Shown here one piece after another: positions 53,947 through 64,000 of a stretch of 64,000 nt of DNA. The stretch comes from Arthrinium phaeospermum (lineage: Eukaryota > Ascomycota > Sordariomycetes > Amphisphaeriales > Apiosporaceae). Both the position numbers and the translations under genes were made by a program. Within the stretch, counting starts at the first letter, position 1; each line of letters starts with the position of its first letter. The stretch is from the NCBI GenBank assembly GCA_006503535.1, contig QYRS01000005.1, positions 3,100,001 to 3,164,000 on the forward strand. Direction: 5' to 3'. The notes under the pieces were generated by a model. It was given only the letters and a program-made list of their open reading frames with translations. It was not told where the DNA came from and ran no database searches.

Positions 53947-55887
53947 ATGGATTTTGACCCCCTTACTACGACCGCCATCGCTCTGCAACGCATTTTGCAC
54001 GAGGGCCGAATAACGAGCGTCCAGATCGTTGAGACATATCTCAAACAGATCGAACGACACAACCCTGCGCTCAATGCCTTCATCTCTCTGACACCCCGAG
54101 ACAAGCTGTTGAGCCAAGCGGCCGCCCTCGACGAAGAGCGTCGGGCGAACCGTTGCCGGGGCCCCTTACACGGGATTCCCATCGTCCTAAAGGCAAGTCG
54201 TCACCCGCGTCTGTCCATCGGACCAGGAGTTGACTGACGCTTAGGGGGCAATTACTTAGGACTGCTTCGTAACGTCGCATGAACTCGGCATGCCGACCAC
54301 GGCAGGGTCTTTCGCCTTCCTCGCGGCCAAAGCGACGAAGAATTCGGGTGTTGTACAGAAGCTGATAGATGCCGGCTTGATCATCTTGGGGAAAACCAAC
54401 ATGACGGTAATATGTCCAAGTTCCGAGTGAAGGGGAAGTAAACCTTCGTTAATGACTATATCGTATCGACTAGGAGCTCTGTGGTATGAAGATGATGACA
54501 TCACCCGGACGTTCTGCGGTGGCCGGACAGACGCTATCCCCGTACGTGGGCACCATCGAGGATGGCGAGTCCATACTTGGCCACTCAGTGAGTCGTACTA
54601 TGCTTCTCTGACCTCGACAAGCGACGACTAATGAACTTGTATCCATAGTCTCCAGGCGGCTCGTCGACAGGCTCCGCCGTCGCCGTCGCGGCTGGATTCA
54701 GCCCCTTAGCAATTGGCACCGAGACGATTGGTTCCATCATGACGCCCTCGTCGCGGGCAGCGCTCTACGCCATCAAGCCGACCACCGGCCGGCAGGATAC
54801 GTCGGGGGTGTACCGGATGACAGAGTTCTTCGGCAGCTATGGGCCCATGGCGAAGTCGCCCGCAGACCTGGCCAGTCTTCTGGAGATCATACTTGGCCGC
54901 CCGTTCCGGGACGTAGCGCCCTCGCTCTCCGGCAAGTGGGACGGTCTGGTAGTGGGCTTTGTAGATCCCAATGTTTGGAAGCTGAGCCCGGAGATGTGTA
55001 AGCAGAAACCAGGCACCTTGGAACAGATGGTAAGTCTGAGGCCCCAGTCTGAGCGCAGTTGGGTGATGGATGATACTGAAAGGAACTAGGTGGGCGATTA
55101 CGAAGCAATGATCTCCGTTATCCGAAGAGATGGCTGTTCAGTCAAATACCCCATTGAGTTACCGGATTGCTCCGTTCTCACGGTTGATGGACAAGACGCC
55201 ATTATGCCCATCGCATGTATGTCACACCCACCCTGTGCGAGTGCTTATCGGCACTGCTCACGCTAAACCTGCAGACTGGGAATTCAAGCACATCGGCCTC
55301 CCGAAGTTCATCGAGGCGTTCCACGAGTGTCCCGTCACATCCCTGGAAGACCTTATCCAGTTCAACAAGGACCATGCCGAGCAAGCAATGCCACCACGTG
55401 AGTTTCGACATACCTAATCCACTAACAGGGTAACTCTGATACCGTCGTCTCCGTTCTTCTAGCCTACACGGACCAGGCCGATCTCATCAAAGCTCAAGGG
55501 AGGAACGAGCCGGCAGAGGAAATCAAGCATCTCGGGGAAAAGCTCCGAGCCAAGGCAAGACAGATCCTCGACCAAATTTTCGAAAAAGAAAATGTCAACC
55601 TCATTGCCGCTCCCGTCGATTCTGCCTTCTGCATATATCCCGCCGCAGCCGGTAAGTGAAGGGGAACCGTAGAGCAATCGAAAGCGGATAACGCTAATAC
55701 ATTCCGCGACCCACTGATTCTAGGATATCCCTTAGGTCATGTACCGCTGGGCCAACTCCTCTACAACGGCCGGCCTTTCGGGCTATGCTTGATGACTAAG
55801 GCTGACGACGAAGGGACGCTGTTGCGGTTCATGTCAGCTTATGAGGCGGCTGCCCCAGCGCGTCCAGTCCCCAAGCTGTCTCGTTAG
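53947..55887 (+). CDS. Amidase-signature family hydrolase, eight exons
   Basis: Hydrolyses carbon-nitrogen amide bonds with a Ser-cisSer-Lys triad; substrate unknown. Exons: 53947-54192, 54260-54406, 54474-54587, 54649-55029, 55090-55216, 55275-55397, 55463-55651, 55724-55887. They total 1491 bases, 496 residues, with every phase consistent. The catalytic Lys is in GPLHGIPIVLK; the signature is SPGGSSTGSAVAVAAG with LAIGTETIGSI, where most members have GTETDGSI. ITSVQIVETYLKQIERHNPA is the usual N-terminal helix. The first intron uses a GC donor (AAG/GCAAGT) and ends in AG. No transmembrane or signal segment, so probably cytosolic. Confidence 0.93.
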
Positions 55888-56619
55888 GTACCAGGAGAGC
55901 CAGATATAAGACAAGGTGCACAGGGACTCGAGGCACATCATCAGTCCCGCATCTCTGTTAGCTCAAGACAAACACAAGATGCAGCATAGATAGCAAGGTG
56001 GTTCTGTAAGTGAATGTGTTTCGCCAACGCTATGCAACCATAAGGAGATGGGTATCTAACTATCTATATCTATCTTAACGAATAAATGATGGAAAACTCT
56101 ATGGTTAAATTGGCATCGTCTCCCCCTCTTTGGCAGGAACCAGAATGACCCTGTATGTTGGGAGTCGCCTTCCAGCCCATGATCCGGCCTTGTATCTCTG
56201 TATCGTGGCTCGGTCACCAACCCTGTGCCAAGTCATCCTTTGCCTCGCCCCGATATCGATTGCCACGGCACTGCGAGGGACTCGAGTATCGTCATAGTCC
56301 AAGTGCACCCCCTTCTAGTAATATCTGAGAGGGGCATACACGCATCTCAGAACGCGTCCATTGGACGCGATCTGTCGTCCTCCCAGATACCAAACTTCGC
56401 AGATAAGGGAGCACATTTTTTCGCGATTTGTTGCCGTATATGCCGACTTCCGGTGCGAATACGCTCCCAATTCTTGTCGTAACGAGGAGCAGAGCAAAGT
56501 GTTATCGTGACCCGGTTCAGATTTGCCCGGAGTTGCCTAGCCCCCCATAAATCTGTTCCCGGGGCTCCCTTGGCGTAATCAGTATGCACGCGCGTGATCA
56601 TAACTCCAACGTAACCCGC
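55888..56619. other. Intergenic, convergent 3' ends
   Basis: 3' flanks of the amidase and UPF0658-type genes. Small ORFs only; no gene. Confidence 0.5.
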
Positions 56620-57841
56620 TCAGTCAATCGTCATCCGGTGAGGCAGGAACGGTCGGACGCCGTAGGCGGTGTTCTGCATAATCATGGGGTTCTCGCTCGG
56701 GCTGCGCGCGTGCGTCTGCGGCGCCGCCGGGTTGCTGCCGTACGACTTGAGGCCCTTGTCGTAGTTGGCGAAGCACATGATGGCCGCCACGATGGTGCAC
56801 AGGAGTATGGCCAGCGTGATGAAGCCGAAGATGGTGAGCATCAGGAAGCCGGGCTGCCCCAGCAGCTTGATCAGCTTGTAGACGAGATAGACCACGCCTC
56901 CGAAGTAGACGATCTGCGGGCGGACCGGAGTCAGTTGGCTGATCGAAATAAAAGGCGGAGGGATGAGATAGCGGGGGTCGGGGTGGTCAAGAACTTACGA
57001 TGACTACGGTCGTGCCGGGCTTGTGCTCGGCCCTCGCGAACAGGATGCCGGCGATGGCGACGAGCCAGACGACGAAGGTGCCGCCGACGGTCATGCCCCA
57101 CTCCGGGTCGGCGGTGTACCCGATACTGATGATGTTCTGGACGAGGAAGCCGAAGAGGAAGAAGAAGCCGAACTTGACGAGGGCCACGTTGACCTCGAGG
57201 GTGAAGACGCGGCGCTTCATGCGGATGTCGGCGTGGATGACCTTGTAGACGACCCAGGCGAACTCGGAGTGCAGCCGCCAGGCGATGAAGCAGATGGCGA
57301 CGGTGCCGAGCGCCAGGACGGCCACCAGGGCGAGCAGGGCGGGCTCGATGTCCTCCCAGACGTGGCTGTCGGGGTCGAGGATGGTGTGGTCGACGCCCAT
57401 GGGCTGGGCGATGGACAGGAAGTACAGCGCGTGCTGGATCTGCTTGGGCTGGAAGATGGCGTAGAGCGTCAGCAGCAGGTTGTACACGCACAGCCCGACC
57501 ACCTGGATCATGCTGCTCAGCCGCAGCGAGTCCCAGAACAGCAGCAGCTCGTAGGCGAAGCCGAAGATGAACAGCGCCGCGTACATGGGCACCGTGTGGC
57601 CCGACGGGACCTGCACCTTCTCGGGCGCCAGCTTGTTCTCGACGGTCAGGACGACATAGCTGCAGGGTCGTCAACGTTAGAACCACGGACAGAAAGAAGG
57701 AAGGAAACAAGGGTACAAGTCACATGACTCGCGCATGTAACCCAAAGTCCAGACTTACGCTTCAAGGAACGACGCGGCCACGCACTGTACCACGGCTACC
57801 GTCATGAACAGGCGCGTCCACGTGGTGTTGGGATAGTACAT
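56620..57841 (-). CDS. UPF0658-type Golgi apparatus membrane protein
   Basis: Exons 57841-57759, 57659-56999 and 56913-56620 give 345 residues in one clean frame. The start MYYPNTTWTRLFMTVAVVQC contains the family-like SWTR motif. Segments YVVLTVENK, YAALFIFGFAYELLLFWDSL, IQVVGLCVYNLLLTLYAIFQ and FGFFFLFGFLVQNIISIGYT follow. GILFARAEHKPGTTVVI, YLVYKLIKLLGQPGFLMLTI and LAILLCTIVAAIMCFANYDK complete about seven passes. The QVVGLCVYNLLLTLYAIFQ and LKSYG end are typical of this fungal family located to the Golgi. Its biochemical role is not known. Confidence 0.85.
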
Positions 57842-58973
57842 GATGATCAAGATGAGATCTCATAAAACCGGGGAATGAACGACGTTAGTGACAGTTAGAG
57901 AAGTGAAGTACACAAGGGAAATGAGAGAGAAAGAGAGATAGAGATAGACAGAGCAGGGGACGGGAACGTAGAAGATCGACTACTAGATCCCGTCTCTGCC
58001 GCTATTGAAAATGACGTAGGTAGTGTGAAAAGAGCGACTGGAGTATGGATGAAATAGCGAATGACGAAGGTGACAATGAAAGGAACATGTAACCTGAACT
58101 CTAGTTCGGCGCCGTTAGCCAGATGAAGAAAAGTTGAACTGGGCTGGGTTTGGTAGGTCGGTTGTGTGCCGAGCCCCTTCGCTGTCGCCTTTTTGAGACC
58201 CCCCGAACCAAGCCTGGCAATTTGGGTCGCCGGGTATCTCCTTGGCGATATTAGGTAGTGGGCCGGCACATGGTTTCAGCTCCCGATCGAGGGCCGCCAT
58301 TGGTCTGCATTGGGTGTGCGAGGCTGTCGCAGCTCCGCCGTACCCAATCTTTTTAGGCGGCATAAGGGGAGGCTCTTCCATGACAGATTGGAAGCCAAGC
58401 CCCGGCGATGCTCACCATTCCAGGCCTAAGACCGGGGCGGCGGGGCCTGTAGCTTCGGCCTTAGCCCCTTAGGGAGGCCTTCAGCGCGCTGCGCAAATCC
58501 ACCCAATCTGTGTTGGCCCGAAAGCCCGTCCAGGCAAGCCAGCTCAATCATGCACGCACTTTTTACCTGCATAGGACGACCGCCAGACGCCGTCCCATCT
58601 CTCGCCAATTCCACCCGACTCAGGATTCACCTCACTGCAAACACCACCACTTTTTTTTTTTTTTTAACACTTATTGTTTATTTTTCTTATTTTCTACTTG
58701 TCCGTCCCGGTGGGCTGCCAGTGTGCACCTGGGCTTTGCCGAGCCTTTTCAATCTTCCCCCGGATCGACGTTCGACCTTCTTCATCGGCTCGAGGTTTTT
58801 TACCTTTGCTTTTATCAGCACGACACACGAGAAGGACTCCACGTCGAAAAGTAACCCGCTTGCCGGAATACACCGATCACCAATACGCCGATCATCAGCA
58901 ATACTTCCTCCACGCGCCCCCTTCGGGTGATGTGAGCAGGACTCTCTCTATATTTCATAAACACAACACGACG
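57842..58973. promoter_or_regulatory. Divergent promoter, UPF0658-type and surface-protein genes
   Basis: Head-to-head promoters. A run of fifteen T lies at 58651-58665 in the leader region of the plus-strand gene. No gene. Confidence 0.5.
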
Positions 58974-60248
58974 ATGGCCGCCATGACAACAAAAGACCCC
59001 GGCAGCGCGCCGACGAGGGCAGCGTCGGGCGCCGGGCCCCTCACGACCGTCTTCCACACCCCCGAGTTCTGCGGCCCCGACCGCTGGACCGAGCTCGGCA
59101 CGCGCCCGCTTTCCTCGTCGATCTGCATGCCGCCCAACTTCATGAACTACTACGGCAACCGGGGCGGCATGTACTCGCCGGGCATCTGCCCCGACGGCTA
59201 CACCGAAGGCTGCACCTTCCCCACGGCCCTGCCGGCGATGGAGGACGGCACGCCGCTGTACGGCGGCCCGCTGCTCGCAGGCGAGACGGCGCGGATCTGC
59301 TGCCCCACGAGCTACACCTGCTACACCGGCCCCCAGACCTACCCCGACACCCCCTACAGCAAGTGCATCTCCGCCGGGCACAGCTCGCGGACCTACGTCG
59401 AGTCACTGACCACGCACACCGACCGGAACCTGGTCTACGCCATCCAGGTGCGGTGGCAGAGCTCCGACCTGAGCAACTTCGAGACGGACCCGACGGTGCC
59501 CGGCTCGACCTTTTCGGGCCCCACGGCCACCTCCACGCCACCCCCGGACGACGACTCCGGGTCGCACATGCCCTTCCAAGCCATCCTGGCCATCGTCATC
59601 GCGGTCATCCTGTTCGTCGCGCTGATGGCCATCGTCGGCTGGCTCGTCTGGCGCCGCCACTTCTGGAAGCAGCAGGTGATCCACCGCGAGAAGACGGCCT
59701 CGACCGCGGACCTGCTCGCCAGGAGCGGCGAGGCCAACAATCTTAACGAGTCGGCGGATCGCGACCCCCCGCTCGCGCAGCCCGCGCCCGCCTTCTCGCG
59801 GCCCGGCACCAGCTTGTCGGGTTACGTGGTGTCCCCGATGACGCCCGCGACCGGCGACGGGCACGACGCCGCCGCCGCCGCCGTGCCCGGCACCATCCAC
59901 GAGGCCCCCGCGGACACGCGGCAGCCGATGGAGCTCGAGGTCCTGGAGGAGGCGCAGGAGCTGCCCGCGTCCATGTCCTTTGGGCCCGTCGAGCTCGAGG
60001 GCAGCATGCCGGCAGAGTGGGCACCGCCGCAGCAGCAACAACCACAACCACAAACACCGACACAGCAGCAACACCAAGAACAGGAGGGGGCGTATACTAC
60101 GAGCAAGAGCGACGGCAGCAGCGCCGCGGTCGGCGGCGACGAGAAGTCGCCCAACGGCAGCAGCGTGACGCGGCGGAGGCGGTCGCTGGGCGTGAACCGG
60201 CTGACGACGCAATCGAACCCGCCGCCCCCGTACAAAGACGAGCCATGA
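58974..60248 (+). CDS. Single-pass membrane protein, Cys-rich ectodomain (surface-protein family copy 1)
   Basis: Start 58974 (MAAMTTKDPGSAPTRAASGA), 424 residues, no intron. Ectodomain pattern: TVFHTPEFCGPDRW, SSSICMPPN, YSPGICPDGYTEGCTF, ARICCPTSYTCY, YSKCISAG. A Ser/Thr/Pro stalk leads to one membrane helix (FQAILAIVIAVILFVALMAI), then a basic stop-transfer (WRRHFWKQQVIHR) and a disordered cytosolic tail with Gln/Pro runs (PPQQQQPQPQTPTQQQHQ) and a PPPYKDEP end. No N-terminal signal is obvious, so an uncleaved-anchor topology is assumed. It shares the ectodomain plan with the gene at 62.6 kb. Possibly a wall or stress sensor; ligand unknown. Confidence 0.7.
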   Translation: MAAMTTKDPGSAPTRAASGAGPLTTVFHTPEFCGPDRWTELGTRPLSSSICMPPNFMNYYGNRGGMYSPGICPDGYTEGCTFPTALPAMEDGTPLYGGPLLAGETARICCPTSYTCYTGPQTYPDTPYSKCISAGHSSRTYVESLTTHTDRNLVYAIQVRWQSSDLSNFETDPTVPGSTFSGPTATSTPPPDDDSGSHMPFQAILAIVIAVILFVALMAIVGWLVWRRHFWKQQVIHREKTASTADLLARSGEANNLNESADRDPPLAQPAPAFSRPGTSLSGYVVSPMTPATGDGHDAAAAAVPGTIHEAPADTRQPMELEVLEEAQELPASMSFGPVELEGSMPAEWAPPQQQQPQPQTPTQQQHQEQEGAYTTSKSDGSSAAVGGDEKSPNGSSVTRRRRSLGVNRLTTQSNPPPPYKDEP

Positions 60249-62553
60249 AAAAGACCGGAGCGACGACCACGTGGCCGACTGAACGGCCTACATATGTGTC
60301 TGTCTGGCTTGCGGCGATCAAAACCAGCAGAGGCCGCAAGCCCGCGCCCCGCCTAAAAACCAGACACCCACACTCGCAAATACCAACACACACACGAACA
60401 TGACGATAGACCAATTTTTCGAGCGATGTATTCTAGATATCCATCAAGTCATGTATGGCGACATAGTGCATTAATATATAGTTAATGGTGAACCCGCTCT
60501 CCCGGCATGAAGCCCTGTTCATTATTTAAATTTTCTTCTTGCGCGAAATGACCACTGTGGAGGAGCTGGAGACCAAGTATTGAAAAAGGGAGATACTTTT
60601 TTCCTTTTGCGGTCAATCTTTCCAAGCGTACTTACTGTTGCGGTCTAGCTTGATGGCTTAGCTGATGCGGAATTAGGCCGAATACGGGGGGGCCAAGGGC
60701 GCCCAAAGCCGGGGCATCCTTGTGAAACTCGTGTCAAGTGTTCGGACGATTCGGGTCTCAAGGGCGAAATTGATTGGACCCCCAGCACGCTAATACCTTG
60801 ATTGACAGCGGGTTTACTGCTGTGGGTCAACGGCTGGGCAGCAGCAACGACCCCTTTCCAGTCCCAGTCCACGTGACCATCATCGAAAGTGAATTTCGCC
60901 ATATGGCAATACTCGTAGTTCTTTTGGGATATATAATGAACTGGGTGGGCTAATGTCGTCCATGGCTCACGAATTTGGTGATTGTGTAAACGGATATAAG
61001 GGACGCATGGACTGTCATGGTGAGGTTGGCTTGGTGGATGGAGGAGTGCCAATTGCGCCAGCGATATATGGTCTCCAGGAAGTACATGCCGGTATACAGC
61101 CTTACCATCTGTATCTGACGAACAGATGCCGGGGAGTTCTAGAAACGCGCTCCATAGCGGCACGAGGGTCCGCGCGGCCATAGCCCATCCCCGCTGACAT
61201 GTGTTGTGCAGGGCTGATCTATTTTTACATGTTTTGTTTTCCACACTCAGCGCTTTTGGTAAGATTTGGACAGCCTTATTGATACTTTTATATTCGTGTA
61301 ATTGCCAGAGCGCCTTGCCGCTTATTCCCCGTATATGCGATCGACAACAAGCTCACTGTGGTCAAAGGTTTTAGAGAAATGTCTGTGGCTACTAAAAGCA
61401 GCCGAGCCTGAGTCATCTCCAACGAAAAGTCCAACACCGAGAGCGTGCTTTCTTCAGCATTGTAGCTGCACTTTGAGTCGGTTTTGGGTGAAAACATATA
61501 CCCACAAGCTCCTGCGGCGTCCATGAAAGTCTTCACCGGTTAGTTTAATGAACTTCCGAGTTGGTGTGACTGCTCAGATGTCGTGCAACTGTCAGGCATC
61601 TGTAAGTGGTTGGGTCTCATAGTGTGCCCGTAAGCGGCTGACCGACTGAGTGAGACTTGTACGAGGGTAATCTATTCCGAGGTGATAAAGCCATTAATTC
61701 TCCTCCGCTTCTGCATCTTCCATTCCGTTCGAGGCTATTTCTTTTTCTTTTCTTTTCTCTATCCTTGCTATGGGTCCAATTTTGTTGGAAAGTCAATGCA
61801 GTCGTCAGAATTAGTCAGGCTCGCTGCGGGTAGGCTCTACTTTGGCCTTCGAAGTTGTGGTCTAAATATCGCTGCCTAGTAGACAAAGTGTTCGCCAGCT
61901 GAACTTTAAGACCTCGCCTCAAACTGTACATGTAACTATACATACTCACACTTATCACGTAGCACCGTTGTTCGTTCTAAGGGCGCCTGTACGACATCCC
62001 GAAACCCGGCCAGGCCTGATAGGTTTGGCCGTGTGATCTGCGGAAGTACCACTTTGCCGAGAGTATGCACCGCTGTCCGATAAGGCCTTGGTTTCCCTGT
62101 AGTTACAATACGTCACTTCAGTTCGACTCATTGATATACGTACTCCTATAAATATATAATGTCATTGGATATTTCGGCACTGGTCTGTCTCTTGACATGG
62201 CGCCAGATAAGCGATTAGGATGCTAGGGTCTTGGTACTTGGGCAATGGATTTCCATGTAGGATCCGGAGCTGACGCTTCTGATCAAATGCAAGAAGTGGG
62301 TTGCACGATCAGATGAGGTGAGATTGTGCAGCCATGCGCCGGGATACAGACCAACTATCCAGCTAAGAGCGCAGATCTGATCACTAACGAGCGTTATATT
62401 CTTCCGTCTATCATCCGAGGGGCGTTGTGCTTCTATTTCCTCCAACGTTTCATGCGTAAGCGCCTATCAATAGTTCGTTTGATCGAATCTTTCAATCCCT
62501 TCTACAGAAACTGCCAGTCCTGGCCTCAAGTCCCTCGAGGTACATTTTTTATA
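60249..62553. other. 2.3 kb region between two surface-protein genes
   Basis: Contains a 199-residue minus ORF (60645-61244) with low-complexity, unstructured composition that I do not call. No other gene. AT-rich from 61.7 to 62.4 kb. Confidence 0.45.
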
Positions 62554-63683
62554 ATGGAATCGACCCCGCCGGCCCCGACGTCACCGACGGCAGCTCCTAC
62601 AACCGAGCAACCGACGACCAAAGAAAAACCGACAACTGCTCCGACTACCAGGCCAGAGCCTTCCACTACACTTATCCCAACTGAACACGGATCGACGGCA
62701 ATAAAGACCATAACCTCCAAATCCACCCTTCCGCCGTTGACTACCCTTTTTGTCCCCGGTCCGTCTTGCGCCGGTCGTTATTGGTTGAAGACGTATCCCG
62801 ATAAGCCCGAGATATCCAGTGGAGCATCCGACCGCCTTTATTCATCATGTATGCCTTCGGGAGACCCGCCATTTTCCCCAGGCGTTTGTCCTTTCCCTAT
62901 GTTGGCCTGGGTCGTGAATCGCGTCATCGGGGACACATACACCGAAGTGTGTTGCCAAAGGTAAGTTCAAATAGCCAGTCGACCTCAGGACGATAAGCAG
63001 CGTTGAAGCAAATGATGTCTAATTAGTTCCATCGCAGTGGGTTCTCGTATGACCTAACAGAATGCGTCAAATGGATAACCACTTCAACTCAAGTACTTAA
63101 TGGGTACTCGAGCTATTCGATTGATGTCCTCACTCACGTGGACACCGGCACGGCATCTCATCAGCCATTTACTGTCATGTGGGCAGAGCGCGACTTAGAA
63201 CTCTTTCCGTCAGATGTGTCTGCAAGTCGAAAGTCTATCGTGTCGTCTGGGTTTCGACAGCCAACGGCTACAGGCTTGAGTGGTGGGAAAAGTCCGGAAA
63301 ATGGAAATAATACGTCCAAACCATCTGATCCATCACGCACCGGTTTATCTCCTGGAGTCATTGCTGGCATAGTGATCGGTGTTGCGGTTGCGATAATATT
63401 GATAACACTCATACTGCGGTATATATTGCACGTGAAGAGCAAAAGAGCACCAAATACTGGGCGCGTGCCGGAGCTAGATGGTGTTCACACGTCCACCTGG
63501 AAACGGTGGTACCGTGGAGCTTGGAGAGCAGAAGCGGACAGCAGCATGGTGAGAGCAGAGCTGGAAAGGGGAAACGTCACAAAGGAACAGAGAGCGGAGC
63601 TGGAGGGCGTAAATGGCGGGGAGGATAGACCTGGGGATATCTCTGAGCTCCCAGATACTACACAGGGCGCAGAGCAAACATAG
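62554..63683 (+). CDS. Single-pass membrane protein, Cys-rich ectodomain (surface-protein family copy 2)
   Basis: Exons 62554-62960 and 63038-63683 join in phase to 350 residues. A Thr/Pro-rich head (PTTEQPTTKEKPTTAPTTRP) is followed by the same Cys plan as copy 1: TTLFVPGPSCAGRYW, LYSSCMPSG, FSPGVCPFPML, YTEVCCQRG, TECVKW. A membrane helix (GVIAGIVIGVAVAIILITLI) and a basic, Glu-rich tail (ELERGNVTKEQRAELEGVNG) end at 63683. The missing N-terminal signal matches copy 1. Role unknown. Confidence 0.7.
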
Positions 63684-64000
63684 CTGTGCTGAGTGACCCT
63701 GGCCTATTTGCATCATCCATAGTTGAGTCTAGTTTAAACAGTCATTTCACATGGTGACCACCCACGAAATGTTCGCAGTAAACTTCCTGCATTCTTCCAA
63801 CACCGGCAAATGCGCCGTCGCCATGCTACCTGGTTTCGTGACCGCGCGATTTGCATGTACCCGGCAAAGCTCGAGAGCCCAGCCCAGCCCAGCCTCTCCC
63901 AGCCAGTGATTACGTGATGTTACGAGTTGAGGGGTCCAGTGATTCGGGGAAAAGAGCATTTAAATCACGTGTCAGCAGAGTACGAGGGGTTGGGCAGATA
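63684..64000. other. Intergenic at window end
   Basis: 3' flank of surface-protein copy 2. No gene seen. Confidence 0.5.

Noticed and set aside
60645..61244. 199-residue minus ORF
   Set aside because: No hydrophobic core, domain or intron signals; likely chance.
1..64000. Repeat-induced point mutation as the cause of broken genes
   Set aside because: RIP makes C-to-T changes and AT-rich sequence; the breaks are indels in GC-rich exons.

Overview
The window is from a filamentous ascomycete genome (Pezizomycotina, probably a Sordariomycete). The evidence is short GT-AG introns with CTAAC-type branch sites, a Zn2Cys6 regulator, a HET-domain protein, F-box-like paralogs, a fungal MED14 and several small secreted proteins. 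I see no transposon, rRNA or CRISPR array. About 25 protein genes are recognisable, with one tRNA-like Pol III element.

Layout. 0-8.2 kb: RidA-family deaminase, LETM1-like mitochondrial protein and phosphoketolase, the last two separated by a 3.4 kb gene-free stretch. 9-15.5 kb: a small secreted Cys-rich protein, then three tandem F-box-like paralogs on the minus strand. 16-28.4 kb: short-chain dehydrogenase, Ure2-type glutathione transferase, HET protein, a kinase-like protein lacking the catalytic Asp, the tRNA-like element, and a Zn2Cys6 factor divergent from an NmrA-like protein. 28.8-37.7 kb: an accessory block with a HeLo/DUF7580-like protein, a helical-domain protein, a two-part protein (soluble domain plus membrane tail), small membrane ORFs and a free-standing copy of that membrane tail. 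39-49 kb: MED14, a DUF7053-type protein, a fourth F-box-like gene and a long coiled-coil protein. 50-64 kb: two divergent secreted-protein genes, an eight-exon amidase, a UPF0658-type Golgi membrane protein and two related single-pass surface proteins.

Many conserved, GC-rich genes are broken by single-base insertions or deletions. Phosphoketolase alone changes frame about a dozen times while its residues stay canonical. MED14, the amidase, the Zn2Cys6 factor, UPF0658, the coiled-coil gene and the two surface proteins read cleanly. I read most breaks as uncorrected assembly errors, with real decay possible in the 32-38 kb paralogs. Coordinates given for broken genes span the whole recognisable gene.

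The best candidate for an undescribed system is the 28.8-37.7 kb block, with the HET gene at 20-22 kb as context. It looks like allorecognition or regulated cell-death machinery, but this is inference from domain style. The secreted protein at 50.1-51.7 kb, with a Ser/Thr-rich pore-former-like segment, is the second.
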